Positions 9,875-19,729 of a DNA stretch of 64,000 bases are shown one piece after another. The translations under genes were made by a program, and so were the position numbers. The notes below the pieces were generated by a model, which saw nothing but the letters and a program-made list of their open reading frames with translations, was not told the origin of the DNA and ran no database searches. The stretch's first letter is position 1, and each line of letters opens with the position of its first letter. Source of the DNA: Parietichytrium sp. I65-24A. Its lineage: Eukaryota > Sar > Bigyra > Thraustochytrida > Thraustochytriidae. The stretch lies in the NCBI GenBank assembly GCA_012862575.1, contig BLSF01000091.1, positions 1 to 64,000 of the forward strand, written 5' to 3'.

Positions 9875-10981
9875 ATGTCGAGCAAGAGGAGAGAAGCGCA
9901 GGCGGAGAGCTCGGAGGACAGCGAGTCAGAGCTGGAAGAACAAGAACAAGAACAACAAGAAGAAGATGTGGACATGGAGATGGTGGAGGAGATGGAAGAG
10001 CGCATTTCGTTCGCGCCGATACCAAAGGAGGCGTGGGATGATGGCGAAGAAGACGATGAAGACGATGAAGACGGCGAGGACGACGGGGATCTGAACGTGG
10101 AGTTTGAGTTTTGCGACGCGAGCGACGAGAATTACATGATGGTCAAGTCGCTACTCAGCCAAGGCACTGCTGGAGCGATTCCCGGCGTGGAGGCATGCCT
10201 TAACGTGCTGGCCGAAGACGTGTGCGAGCAATCTGCATGTGGCACGAGCGTGTGCGTTGATGGGGAAGTGTACGCCTTCGCGTCTGCGCTCGCGGAGAGA
10301 CATTACAAGGAGAAGAGCTACATGAAGGCCCTCGCGCAGGTGATGGAAACGCACTGCCCGGCCGACAAGAAGAAGAAGCTGGACAAGGCCCTGAGCGATG
10401 GAGCCGCATGGCTCATTAGCGAGCGGCTCATCAACCTACCAAACGAGATTGTTCCGCGCCTGCAGCTCGCGATCAACGAGGACCATGAATGGGCATCCAG
10501 CAACGTAGAGGAGACTGGAGGATCTGCCGACATGTTTGACTTTTCAAATTTTATATTTGTTGCGCCTTACTTCACCCCTGAAGAAGAATTCCAGATTCAG
10601 AATGAGAGCGACGGGGAAGAGAGCGACGAAGAAGACGAAGAGGCTGTGAAAGATGGGAAAGGCAAACGAAAGGCAAGTGATGGTGCTGGAAATGATCGCT
10701 CCTCGAAAAAACAAAAGTCCACCTCCAAATCTTCGGCTGCACGGTCGCACGCGAACGTTCTCTGTCAATATTTTGAACAACAAGTTTTGCTGGACAAGGC
10801 AAGCTTGGCGTTCTCCATCCCATTAAACACACCGAATGTCAAACTCGGAAAGGCAAAGGGCGCCATTCCACAACGCCACAAGCCAAAGCATGCGATGGTG
10901 GGAATCATCCCAGTCAAGTCTCAAAGGGTGTGCGTGGAAAGCATGGAAAAATTAGTTAGTCAACCTTCCACCCGCCGTTGA
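9875..10981 (+). CDS. BCCIP: BCCIP/BCP1 family protein
   Basis: Homologue of human BCCIP and yeast Bcp1, a nuclear protein that chaperones ribosomal protein uL14 and works in nuclear export and 60S biogenesis; in animals it also binds BRCA2 and p21. The single exon gives 368 aa, near the family size of about 280-320 plus insertions. The N-terminal 75 residues are very acidic (runs of Glu and Asp, EDDEDDEDGED). The conserved core then begins with LNVEFEFCDASDENYMMVKSLL and includes AWLISERLINLPNEIVPRLQ, the family signature, and FIFVAPYFTPEEEF. A second acidic and Lys-rich insertion lies near residues 240-285, before the conserved C-terminal region QYFEQQVLLDKASLAF. Only 41 bp separate its stop from the stop of the convergent next gene, so 3' untranslated regions probably overlap. 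Confidence 0.88.
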   Translation: MSSKRREAQAESSEDSESELEEQEQEQQEEDVDMEMVEEMEERISFAPIPKEAWDDGEEDDEDDEDGEDDGDLNVEFEFCDASDENYMMVKSLLSQGTAGAIPGVEACLNVLAEDVCEQSACGTSVCVDGEVYAFASALAERHYKEKSYMKALAQVMETHCPADKKKKLDKALSDGAAWLISERLINLPNEIVPRLQLAINEDHEWASSNVEETGGSADMFDFSNFIFVAPYFTPEEEFQIQNESDGEESDEEDEEAVKDGKGKRKASDGAGNDRSSKKQKSTSKSSAARSHANVLCQYFEQQVLLDKASLAFSIPLNTPNVKLGKAKGAIPQRHKPKHAMVGIIPVKSQRVCVESMEKLVSQPSTRR

Positions 10982-11022
10982 GCGGGCAGGTGCGGAGTGT
11001 GTAAGAACTTAATTTGGCGGAA

Positions 11023-14000
11023 TTAGAATTGGCGATAAGAGCGAAAGTGGCTCTTGTATGCCCGAGACCGCTCGGTCTCCATTTCGTGGAAAGACTCTCT
11101 TAACTGCGTGTCCATGGACTGAAGTGTGCTTGCGAATCGCTCCTCGGCGAGCTTGGCGCGCTGAACCCCATACTGTTCCTGTTTCACTCTCTCCGGACGG
11201 AACAAGCGCTCAAGTGCGCCGCGCGCGCACTTTTGTATTTTTATTGCCGCCAGGTGAGCCATCTTTACAGCACTTGGATAATCGCGCCAGGCCTTCGGGT
11301 TCTTTTCCCCATCCAGCAGGTTCTTTCCCCCGCACATTACTTCTCCGTAGCCACTGTCGCCAATTTTCTGAATCAACCCGCGAATTCTCATGGAGCGCAG
11401 GGTCTGTAACGCCTGCGTGACGATTCGCGCGCCTAGATCAACTCGTACATTAATCAAATTTGCGAATTCACGAACTGACATGCTCTGCAAAGATATGTGC
11501 AGTGAGAGCTCAGGTGCACGCTTGTCCCGGCTCACACTCGCATCTACGTAATCAATGGAATCGGTCCCCGAGGATGCACTTGTCGACACTGCACCCATCT
11601 CTTCCCGCTCCGCCGTAACAAGAGTAGGGGCTAGACGACAATCTCGAATCAACTTCTTCTCTATTCGCCTTGTCGAGTCAGTCTTTTTCAGCAGTTTGTT
11701 GACATGCTCCAGAGAATTGCTCTCTGCGGACTGCCTCCCAAGTATGTCCTCCGGATTGAACTTCAGAGCGTGGGCTGCACCCCTACGCCGAGACGTCTGA
11801 AAGACACGAAAATCAGGAAATAGAAAGGACTGCGGCATGTCTTCGTAGCCCACGTCCGACAGCTCGAGCGCTTCCTCACCCTCTTCTTGAAACGCTTCTG
11901 GGGCATACTTGGCAATAAAGAACTGATGGCAAAAGCAACAGACACGTGCAGCGTCGTACATCGCGCTTGTGGTATCAAACTTGGACTCCTGCCTGACCTG
12001 AAGGTTGCTCGCTTTGATATGACTTAGAGAAGTTTCCCACTCGTTCCTGATCGTGGTAATCGCACGTCTCGTAACTATTCCGGGTAGGTTCTCAACAACA
12101 AATCTCTGCTGACAAAGTGCACAGCTGCTCCGTTTACTCTCTAGACCAGCTTTCTCCCTCGTTTTGGAATCTAGGTATCCCTTGGGTGGAGGCAAGCGGC
12201 TAGTACTCTGAACCGTTCGCAACTTTTTGTGCTTCGCTTGCTTTGCGGAAAAGGCTCGTATCCGGTGATGCATATCTTTCATGTCTCGCTCGGTTTCCCG
12301 GCGTATCAATTTTGCACTGGCGGGCCGCAGCAGCTTTTGGGGGGCGATCTTCTCATTAGGCGTGACAATCGATCGTGAAGTGTCCTTAGCACTTTTGGGG
12401 CGCTTGGTGGTACTAGGTGCCACGGTCCTCGCTCGTACTGCAACTGGAGAATCGATGTTGCAAAGCTCGCACTCCTCATCATCAGATGGATCAGAGGTCT
12501 TGCCTAATGAGACCTCGCGGTAAGTACCAATTATCTGGTCCATGCAGAGGAGGAACAACAGAAACCCCACCCAATCTATACCATCTCGCTGGACGATCTG
12601 TATATTCGTGTACAGTTCTGCTGCAAGATATAGCTCGTTCTTCTCAAAAGGCTCCCAAAGCAGAATACAGTCCTCTACGTATGTAAATCCACGCCCGCGG
12701 TAGCGGAACAAGGCTCCAAACTCTTGCCCTTCGATTGTCATAGACGGTGCGTGGTTTGGAAGACTCTGTGAAGGTTGCAGAGCGCATGCACAAAAGCACT
12801 CTCTCAATCTCGAAAACTGCCAAGACACAATATTGTCCAGGTTTGGGTCCAGGCCATCTCGCCGCACTTTGTCTCCATAAGTCTTCGCGCTTGTATCATC
12901 AAGGAGAGCAGTGCGGATGGCCTCCCGAATGCAGTTTTCCAGCAACTCTATAAACGACGACAAAAGCTCGTTGCGGCCGTAGGCAGCACTACAACGTGAA
13001 CGAAGAGAAGATATTGTTTCTCCTTTCTTCGCTGAGGTCGGTAGAGTGCTCGTGCTGTCCTTCAGCAATGTACATATGGAAATGTACTGAGATTCCCCGC
13101 GAAGAGCCCGGCTCATTTCGACGTCGAATTTAAACATGCTGAAGCTTTGCCGAACGACTGGGTCCAGTTGGAGATACTTTGGTAAATGGGAAAGTTCAGA
13201 CGCTTTTGACAGAGGTTGTGTGGTTGTTTGCCGCGTAGCATTTGCTTCAGTCTGCGAAGCCGGGGATTGCACAAGGAGCGGTTCCCCAAATATTTGACAT
13301 TGCAGAATCGCAAGTTGCCCTGGCCTCTCTAATTGAACTCGCACGTGCCTTCCGCGGCACTCTGCGCCAGTGACTGGGTGTCTGGGAGACCACTCCACGA
13401 CTTTGCTGCTGTACTCGAAGCGCCTCGATTGCTCCGACTGCTGGATAGCTTGTTGAAGAGAGAGCCCAGGCTCCAACTCAGAGCGCGATACAAAAATCCA
13501 AAACGGCTTGAGCTGTAGAGTGGGGATTTCGTTCCAAACTCGAATTAGATTGATGCTTGCGAGTTGACCAAAGTTAACCTGCCACCAGGCGAGCTCATTT
13601 GATTTGGTTTTTGCAGGATTGGTCACGAAGTTGTCATCGACCGCACTCAGGGCGCCGAAGATTGCCTCGTCGTGATATGTCGAGCTCTGGATGGCCAGCT
13701 TTGACAACGCGCAATTCGTCAAATGCCTTTCAACGGGCTTGAGCTGCGAAACGTTCTGGATGATGCCTTCTTTGTCTGCATCGCTCAACTCCTCAAAGTT
13801 TTGTTCGACCATCTTTTGGATAGAACGTCGAATCATGGTTTCCAAGCTCCGATCTTGCGCTTTAAGCTCTTCCTCGAATCTTCCATCGCTAGTCTTTGGT
13901 GGCTGTGGCTGAAAGAACTGCTCACAAAAAACGCAAACCTTTTCCGTAGAGTACACAAATGCGGGATTCTCCTTCTTTCGGGAGAGGTGAAAATCCTGGA

Positions 14001-16029
14001 CACCCCAGGACTTTTGCAGATTTGAAATGGCCTTGCGGGTGACTCTGCCAACGAGATTTGTAGTCTTAAAGACTCGCGAGCAGAGTGCGCAAGGGGAGGA
14101 GAATGTGCTGGCATCGTATCTGGCTGTGACTTTCGGCTTGCGATTTTTCTTGCGCATGTACACCTTCTCGGCTTTGCCCGTAAATGGATCATATTTAACG
14201 AAATATGGGCTCCGCGATTTGTTCTGCCGAGACGCCTGTAAACCGTCATCCTCCTCTCTCTCGCTCTCAAAGTGGGTGGGTTCTTGGCGCATTTGCGCTG
14301 CAAGCAAGGGGCCTCCTCCCGTGAGGGCCCGATGGATGGGCTCAAGGGGAACCTCCATCCCATCGTCGGTAAGGATCGTGTGGCGCCTAATGCTATTCCA
14401 GTGCAGAATCTCACCCGGCGAATGCAGACCTGAGGCTCTTGAAGTCGAGTCGGTTCCTGGGTTATCGGCGAAACGATCCTCGGAGTCCTCATAGGCTCGA
14501 GTCTCATTTGATTCCGAGTTGTTAAGGCTGTCATCATTGTCGTCAACATCATGATTGAGGTACTTTTCAGTGTTTCCCTTCAGAAAACTGACCTTTCGTC
14601 CCGGTTTGCCCTCCCTAGTGTGGTCCGCCTCGCGAATGTCGCGACTGACGCTTGCACTGATAAAAGAAAAGTTTCGCAAGACCCCTTTCTTGCTCGGACT
14701 AACGAGCTGCTCAGAAGCGTTTCGAACTTGGACTCGGTGGTGTTTGGACTGAACCCTCTCGATCCCGTATTTCCACGGTATCGTGAACGAGGATCCAGCT
14801 GAGGAAGGCTGAAGACTTGGTGATTTCAGTGTGGGCGACATTGGAGAAACGTCATTGGTGTGTGATCTCTCATTTGTGTTTGGATCCGCGGTATTAATCT
14901 TTGCCCGGAGTTGCGATTTGAACTCTGCTGAAGGCTTGGCCAACGTGAAGGGTATACAATCCATTGCTAAATCACCCGTCTCATCGCGTAAAGTATGAAT
15001 TTGTGAAAGTATGGCGTCGTGCAGTGGGTGCTTCCAAGATATACGAGCAGACACGCCTTTCGATACTTTCATTTCAAGTGACAGAGGCTGCAATAGAAAG
15101 TATTCTGCAGAATCGAAGCTCCCGAGAACTTCATATCCAAGACCATTCAAAGCAGCCACTACCTTGAGCCGCCCAACCTTTGATTCTCCCTGCGAGGAGT
15201 AGAAATAGAACAAGAACAGAAACACCTTTGACAAATCTGAGTGAAGAGGAGGTTGTGTCTGTCCAGTATTCCGAAGCAAATTATCAACAAGTGCCGCGCA
15301 CAACTTCGCCTGATTGATTGTTTGACCAGCATTTTGCTCGAGCTTACAAAGCTGAGCAACCTGTGCGCCGAGCAAAAGAGACTGCTCTATCGCCTTTAAG
15401 CTACTCAAAGAATACAAATATTTAAACCCCGCGGAAGACTGCGCCTGTTCAGAAAACTTTGGCCGCATGGAGACCGTCAGTTCTTCAAAGCGCTCGCAGA
15501 GATGGTGCGTGACCCCTGCAGCTCTGCGGAAGAACGATATCGCGTCCTCCACGCTCTCCTCGCTGCTCGAGTTCGCCAAAAGGCCTGCCTTTCCGCAAGA
15601 CGCCAGAAGCACCGCGTATGCCATCAAGGTTGTGAATATCTCGCCGTCGACGCCTCTGCAGGTGTAAGGCTTCCCGTTGCATACGCTCGTCCCATCGCAA
15701 GAGATGTTGATAAAGTCGAACTTCCCGTTCAGCTTTGAATACTTGGACATTGAGTCGAGTAAGCTGAGGCACTCTAGGTAGCGCTCCATCAGGTTCACCG
15801 CCAACGAAAGATTGCATCGCATGCCGGCCTTTAGTTCATCTGCAACCGCATCACGCATCCGGCTCGCCTCGGCAAGCACTTGCAAAACATCTTGATACTC
15901 TCCTGCTCCGCCCGGCGTTTTCAAATTTTGGTCAACGAGACACTCTCTCGCAAAATCAAGGTGCTGCAACCTTGGCAGACAGAACTTGGGTAAAAGGAAC
16001 GCGACCACGTCCTTCCCTGCCTTGCGCAT
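11023..16029 (-). CDS. 1668-aa protein: BRO1-like, two CxxC modules, F5/8C-like domain, IQ motif
   Basis: No family match is recognised for the whole chain. The frame is closed upstream by a TGA directly before a GTG, so the ATG of MRKAGKDVVAFLL is taken as start. Approximate order: residues 1-330 resemble a BRO1 fold (EDAISFFRRAAGVTHHLCERF, then SLKAIEQSLLLGAQVAQLCK). Residues 646-700 hold CALCSRVF...VCVFCEQFF. Residues 770-920 look like a discoidin/F5-8 type C domain (SSTYHDEAIFGALSAVDDN, WWQVNFGQ, IRVWNE, GRHVRVQLE). Residues 1303-1361 hold a second copy of the cysteine module, CALCQQRF...VCCFCHQFF. An IQ-like motif (AAIKIQKCARGALERLF) lies near 1586. There is no signal peptide or transmembrane segment, so it is probably intracellular. 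Linkers are Ser- and charge-rich. BRO1 domains bind ESCRT-III-like partners and IQ motifs bind calmodulin or centrin; function here is open. Confidence 0.8.
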   Translation of the reverse strand: MRKAGKDVVAFLLPKFCLPRLQHLDFARECLVDQNLKTPGGAGEYQDVLQVLAEASRMRDAVADELKAGMRCNLSLAVNLMERYLECLSLLDSMSKYSKLNGKFDFINISCDGTSVCNGKPYTCRGVDGEIFTTLMAYAVLLASCGKAGLLANSSSEESVEDAISFFRRAAGVTHHLCERFEELTVSMRPKFSEQAQSSAGFKYLYSLSSLKAIEQSLLLGAQVAQLCKLEQNAGQTINQAKLCAALVDNLLRNTGQTQPPLHSDLSKVFLFLFYFYSSQGESKVGRLKVVAALNGLGYEVLGSFDSAEYFLLQPLSLEMKVSKGVSARISWKHPLHDAILSQIHTLRDETGDLAMDCIPFTLAKPSAEFKSQLRAKINTADPNTNERSHTNDVSPMSPTLKSPSLQPSSAGSSFTIPWKYGIERVQSKHHRVQVRNASEQLVSPSKKGVLRNFSFISASVSRDIREADHTREGKPGRKVSFLKGNTEKYLNHDVDDNDDSLNNSESNETRAYEDSEDRFADNPGTDSTSRASGLHSPGEILHWNSIRRHTILTDDGMEVPLEPIHRALTGGGPLLAAQMRQEPTHFESEREEDDGLQASRQNKSRSPYFVKYDPFTGKAEKVYMRKKNRKPKVTARYDASTFSSPCALCSRVFKTTNLVGRVTRKAISNLQKSWGVQDFHLSRKKENPAFVYSTEKVCVFCEQFFQPQPPKTSDGRFEEELKAQDRSLETMIRRSIQKMVEQNFEELSDADKEGIIQNVSQLKPVERHLTNCALSKLAIQSSTYHDEAIFGALSAVDDNFVTNPAKTKSNELAWWQVNFGQLASINLIRVWNEIPTLQLKPFWIFVSRSELEPGLSLQQAIQQSEQSRRFEYSSKVVEWSPRHPVTGAECRGRHVRVQLERPGQLAILQCQIFGEPLLVQSPASQTEANATRQTTTQPLSKASELSHLPKYLQLDPVVRQSFSMFKFDVEMSRALRGESQYISICTLLKDSTSTLPTSAKKGETISSLRSRCSAAYGRNELLSSFIELLENCIREAIRTALLDDTSAKTYGDKVRRDGLDPNLDNIVSWQFSRLRECFCACALQPSQSLPNHAPSMTIEGQEFGALFRYRGRGFTYVEDCILLWEPFEKNELYLAAELYTNIQIVQRDGIDWVGFLLFLLCMDQIIGTYREVSLGKTSDPSDDEECELCNIDSPVAVRARTVAPSTTKRPKSAKDTSRSIVTPNEKIAPQKLLRPASAKLIRRETERDMKDMHHRIRAFSAKQAKHKKLRTVQSTSRLPPPKGYLDSKTREKAGLESKRSSCALCQQRFVVENLPGIVTRRAITTIRNEWETSLSHIKASNLQVRQESKFDTTSAMYDAARVCCFCHQFFIAKYAPEAFQEEGEEALELSDVGYEDMPQSFLFPDFRVFQTSRRRGAAHALKFNPEDILGRQSAESNSLEHVNKLLKKTDSTRRIEKKLIRDCRLAPTLVTAEREEMGAVSTSASSGTDSIDYVDASVSRDKRAPELSLHISLQSMSVREFANLINVRVDLGARIVTQALQTLRSMRIRGLIQKIGDSGYGEVMCGGKNLLDGEKNPKAWRDYPSAVKMAHLAAIKIQKCARGALERLFRPERVKQEQYGVQRAKLAEERFASTLQSMDTQLRESFHEMETERSRAYKSHFRSYRQF

Positions 16030-16139
16030 CTTCAATAGCGCATTCCCCTCGTTTTCCACTCAGGCAAGACCGCTCGCAGCCGTAGCAGTTGTCTTTTGCT
16101 CGTGCTCGTCAGCCTGAAACGACGAGAGAGTGCTTGACT

Positions 16140-16168
16140 GAATAAATAAATGAATGAATGAATGAATG
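16140..16168. repeat. (AATA)n(TGAA)n microsatellite
   Basis: About 29 bp of AATA units followed by four TGAA units, upstream of the minus-strand multidomain gene. Confidence 0.85.
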
Positions 16169-17109
16169 CCCTTCGCAACCTATTGCTCTGTCGTGAGGGC
16201 TCGGATGTAGTGATTGCGAGTACAGCGCACTGACAGTGAGGGCATAAGCTCCTACCCCCACACACTTTGGGGAAGGAGCTGCCAAACAAAAGAAATTCCT
16301 CAAGGCGCTTCGTAGACTTGCTTTATAACGTGGTGGAGGTATTCTGTTAGTGTCTCAACCCGCTGTTGCTTTCTATTCGGTCGTGTTTCGGATGGATTTG
16401 CATGGATTGCAAGTGCTGCTCTGATTCTCGTCAGATTTCAGATGCTCTGGTTCATGCAGCCTCTCTCGCACCTCAATTCACGGTCAAATTACGAATAAGT
16501 TTTCGATGATTGGCAAAGCAGTTCAAAGTCATCGTCAATTAGATAGGCTCTGGGCAACTTGCAAAATCTATAAAGTAACGTTCACCGTGGAAACTGTGGA
16601 AACTCCAAAAGGAACAAGAAAATAAGGTTTTGACGATTTTTGAGGTGTTCCGAAGCCTTCAAGTCGTTCCACTTTCGTTCCACTCCGTCGCGTCAACGAT
16701 TCAACTCCACACGATCCCTCGCTCATCTCCTGACTCTGCGATTTTTTTATTTTAACAGAGCTCTGATGAATGGATCGAAAGTCAATTGTGTCAATTGCCA
16801 TTGCCATTGCAGTCTCTGATCGTCACAGTTTATTTCCTAGCCGGTAACGGAAACCTTGACACGTCACCAGGGCCGCCCATGTGACGAGAATCGTGCAGCC
16901 TATGCTTTGGGTTCCGCAGCGCGTTCCTGACCGCGTTTCGCTCTTTCCGAGGCATCTTGTTACCATTGTTACGTCCGAGGACTACTGTGGGTGTACTCGC
17001 GTACCGCGAACCGATTGTGGTAACCGCTATATAGTCGTTGTAAACGCGCTCTTGGAGCTCGTTTGGGACAGTTCCTGCGCGGGGAGATTGGGCGAAACTT
17101 GTGGAGGGA

Positions 17110-17150
17110 GATCTAGATCTAGATCTAGATCTGTCTCTGTCTCTGTCTCC
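17110..17150. repeat. GATCTA / GTCTCT hexamer repeats in ECD leader
   Basis: Three to four tandem GATCTA hexamers (each joint forms an AGATCT palindrome) run into three CTGTCT-type hexamers and end six bases before the ECD start codon, so they lie in the 5' untranslated leader. Confidence 0.85.
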
Positions 17151-17155
17151 CCATT

Positions 17156-18910
17156 ATGGAAGATGACTTTGATGGAAATGACTTTGAAACGCGCGAGCAT
17201 AACCGCGTGAAATACAATGTTCACGTGGCCCATTGGGACGGAGGTTCGTTCGAAGGAGACGTTAGGAATGGATTTGACGCTGAATGGCTGCAAGTTGTGA
17301 GGCAAGGGGCGTTGGCCAGTGTGGAAAAGTGGGCAGGCAAGTTCATGTGGGCGCTGGAAGGATTTGAGCTGGAATTGGATTCGGAAAATGGCGTTCTGCA
17401 CGGGAATGTGAGCTTTTGCGATAGCGTTGTCGACGAGTGGTTCGTGGTCTTTTTGCTAGTGGAGATATCCAACCTTTTCCCTGGGCTGTGCGCTGCATCT
17501 GTAGAGGATGGAGATGGGCAGTTTTTGCTCATCGAGGCAGCAGATTATCTGCCCGAGTGGATTACGCCTGAGAACAGCGAGAATCGAGTATTCATCTATA
17601 AAGGCCATCTGCATTTGGTTGGACCAGACCTGGTTCCGGATGGCCCAAATCTTACGGGCAGGGTTTTAAACTTTATCAAATCAACGGCTCAGACGACTGT
17701 AGCTAGCGAGGAGCTTGAGCATGCAGCATTCGGGAGATATATTCACCAGCAGTTTCCGTCGCCAGGAATCGAAGAATCTCGTCACAAGTGCACATGTAAA
17801 GTCCCTTTGAAGTGCGCGAGTCTTCTTCGGAGTCAACCTTCACTTGCTGTCTTCGCCGCCCACGCGTTTTATCACCGGGCCGAACACGAGGAGGTGGATG
17901 TAGAGGTTCCCCTGAAGCACTTTTGCGAGGAGGAAAAAATGGCTGTTGTTCAATTGGAGCTACCCAGATTCGCATTCGCTCACTTGCTTCGACAAGAATT
18001 TCGGGTGCCAGAACACTTTGAAAGAAACGAAGAGATCCGCTCAGATCTCCACAGTCAGGACCGCATCACTCAGTCCAGAGCGTACATTGGGGTCAAAATA
18101 TCTTGTGGGTTGGAGATTTTAGCATCCCAGTCAGCTCTACAACAGGAGAAACCCTGCACCAGTTCAAAGGCTACCTCCATTCCTTCGAAGATGGCTAAGA
18201 TCATGCAGCAAATGTTTCCCCACGTTGATTTAGACTCTAGGTTGAGCAAGGACGACTTTCTCCCTAACGAAACCTGTGCAGCAGCATATGTCCAGAGAGC
18301 TTTAGCAGAACCGTTCGACGCGATGGAGCAAGGCATTGATTCTCACCTGGTGGATGATGATGATTCGTGGCTTGACGTTTCTCCAGGTGACGTGGAGCAA
18401 ATGATTGAATCCACAATTACCGAGGAGGACGTGTCCGAGCTCGTAAACAAGTTTCGCGAATTTATTGAAAAAGAGTCAGATTTTGACGGTATTGGGGAGG
18501 CGCAGCCACCTCGGAGTGCACCTGGCATTCAGCAGACCGAGACCGTGAACGAGACCGTCCAACTGGACATGGAAAAACTCATGCGTGTCTTGGAAGTAGG
18601 CAACTCAGGCGGCGAAGAAAACACGGGCGATGAATTTGATGGCGAAGCTGACATCGATGCTGCAGTAGACGAAGGGGGCGACTTGGACGAAGAAAGTCAA
18701 TTTGGAGCCTGCCTTGAGGCTGCAATGGACGCAGAGCTCAGAGGTCAGGAGAACGTTGCTGCAACGTGTCCCGATAAAGCTTTAAGTCCTGTAGACATCG
18801 ATCTCAGCTTGGTGGAGAATCTGCTGAACGCATTTCAGTTGCAGAATGGACAGCCCGGTCCAGCGTCTACGGTACTAAGCGAAATGGGGCTTCAACAGCG
18901 CAAGTCCTAG
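17156..18910 (+). CDS. ECD: Ecdysoneless/SGT1 (ECD) family protein
   Basis: Homologue of ecdysoneless (human ECD, also called hSGT1), linked in animals to U5 snRNP assembly, PRPF8 and R2TP interaction and cell-cycle control. The single-exon product is 584 aa, close to the family size of about 640. The N-terminal fold shows VKYNVHVAHWDGG, then VVDEWFVVFLLVEISNLFPGL and AADYLPEWITPENSENRVFIYKGHLHLVGP, the characteristic ECD signature. The C-terminal part has the short motif DDSWLDVSPGDVEQMI at about residue 400, which is typical, followed by an acidic disordered tail. The first ATG, MEDDFDGNDF, is used. R2TP contains RUVBL1, whose gene lies 2.7 kb away, but neighbouring here is probably chance. 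Confidence 0.93.
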   Translation: MEDDFDGNDFETREHNRVKYNVHVAHWDGGSFEGDVRNGFDAEWLQVVRQGALASVEKWAGKFMWALEGFELELDSENGVLHGNVSFCDSVVDEWFVVFLLVEISNLFPGLCAASVEDGDGQFLLIEAADYLPEWITPENSENRVFIYKGHLHLVGPDLVPDGPNLTGRVLNFIKSTAQTTVASEELEHAAFGRYIHQQFPSPGIEESRHKCTCKVPLKCASLLRSQPSLAVFAAHAFYHRAEHEEVDVEVPLKHFCEEEKMAVVQLELPRFAFAHLLRQEFRVPEHFERNEEIRSDLHSQDRITQSRAYIGVKISCGLEILASQSALQQEKPCTSSKATSIPSKMAKIMQQMFPHVDLDSRLSKDDFLPNETCAAAYVQRALAEPFDAMEQGIDSHLVDDDDSWLDVSPGDVEQMIESTITEEDVSELVNKFREFIEKESDFDGIGEAQPPRSAPGIQQTETVNETVQLDMEKLMRVLEVGNSGGEENTGDEFDGEADIDAAVDEGGDLDEESQFGACLEAAMDAELRGQENVAATCPDKALSPVDIDLSLVENLLNAFQLQNGQPGPASTVLSEMGLQQRKS

Positions 18911-19729
18911 AATTCTGTCGCGGGAAGCCGAAGGCTTACGTTTTGCTCCTATACTCTAGAGGAGCTCGCGCAACTCCGCGAGCGGCGCCGTCCCAAGTCC
19001 AATGGAGAAGCAGTGCCTTGTGCAGAAGGCCAACCTGTAGTATTATTATCTGAATTCTGAAATTATTGACATGCTGAACGGTGCTCAAGCCAGTGAGGCA
19101 AGGTCCACAAGAGGCTTGGAAAACCATGAATGTGAGAACAGGCGACATGCAAATTTTAATACATAAGACACCCCAAGACCTGGAAGCGCGATATTCCTTC
19201 CTTCTCACTCTTCAACATATTCTTTGTTCTAATCGCCAAGCGTCGTCACCTTCCATTTCTCAACTTCTCGAATCAAATCAATTAACTCCTCAGTCCCCGT
19301 TTCTCATTGACGCTCTTCCGCTTGCAAGTCCCAACCTATTTCCGTACGCTTAGCACTACGTTCCCAGTGGTACTGAGCACTCTATGCGCAAGAATATCAG
19401 AAATTCAGAATTCAGATGTGTACGACTACGTCCTAGAAGTGTCGAGGTCCGCGCGGACACCACTCTGTACGCGCACGTGCTTCCAGCGCACCTTAAGGCT
19501 TGCCTGCAGCACCTCTACAGAAGTGCTGGCATCGCCTTAAGCGGGCATTTCGGCTCTGGAAAGATTGAGAACTTTTGCGGACGGTCAAAGGGACGCACGC
19601 ACACGCTCGGCTGGTCTAGGTCGGTCGTCTCGTGAGTGGGAAACTGCTCAAAAGAAGAGCGCTGCTTGCCTGTGATAGAAAGCACGCCGAAGAAGGCGGG
19701 ACCGATTCGAGAGATTGTGCGCGGGGAAG
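18911..19729. other. Spacer between ECD and TAF7
   Basis: About 820 bp between two plus-strand genes, with no gene seen. Isolated GAATTC motifs occur right after the ECD stop (18910-18915), at 19052-19057 and at 19406-19411 (in CAGAATTCAG-like contexts). The right end should contain the TAF7 promoter. Confidence 0.45.

Larger units (their letters stand above)
16030..17155. other. Divergent intergenic region
   Basis: About 1.1 kb between the divergent starts of the multidomain gene and ECD. No gene was seen. A tetranucleotide repeat (AATA then TGAA) occupies 16140-16168, and a GATCTA array abuts the ECD start. A TATA-like GCTATATAG lies at about 17024-17032. Confidence 0.5.
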
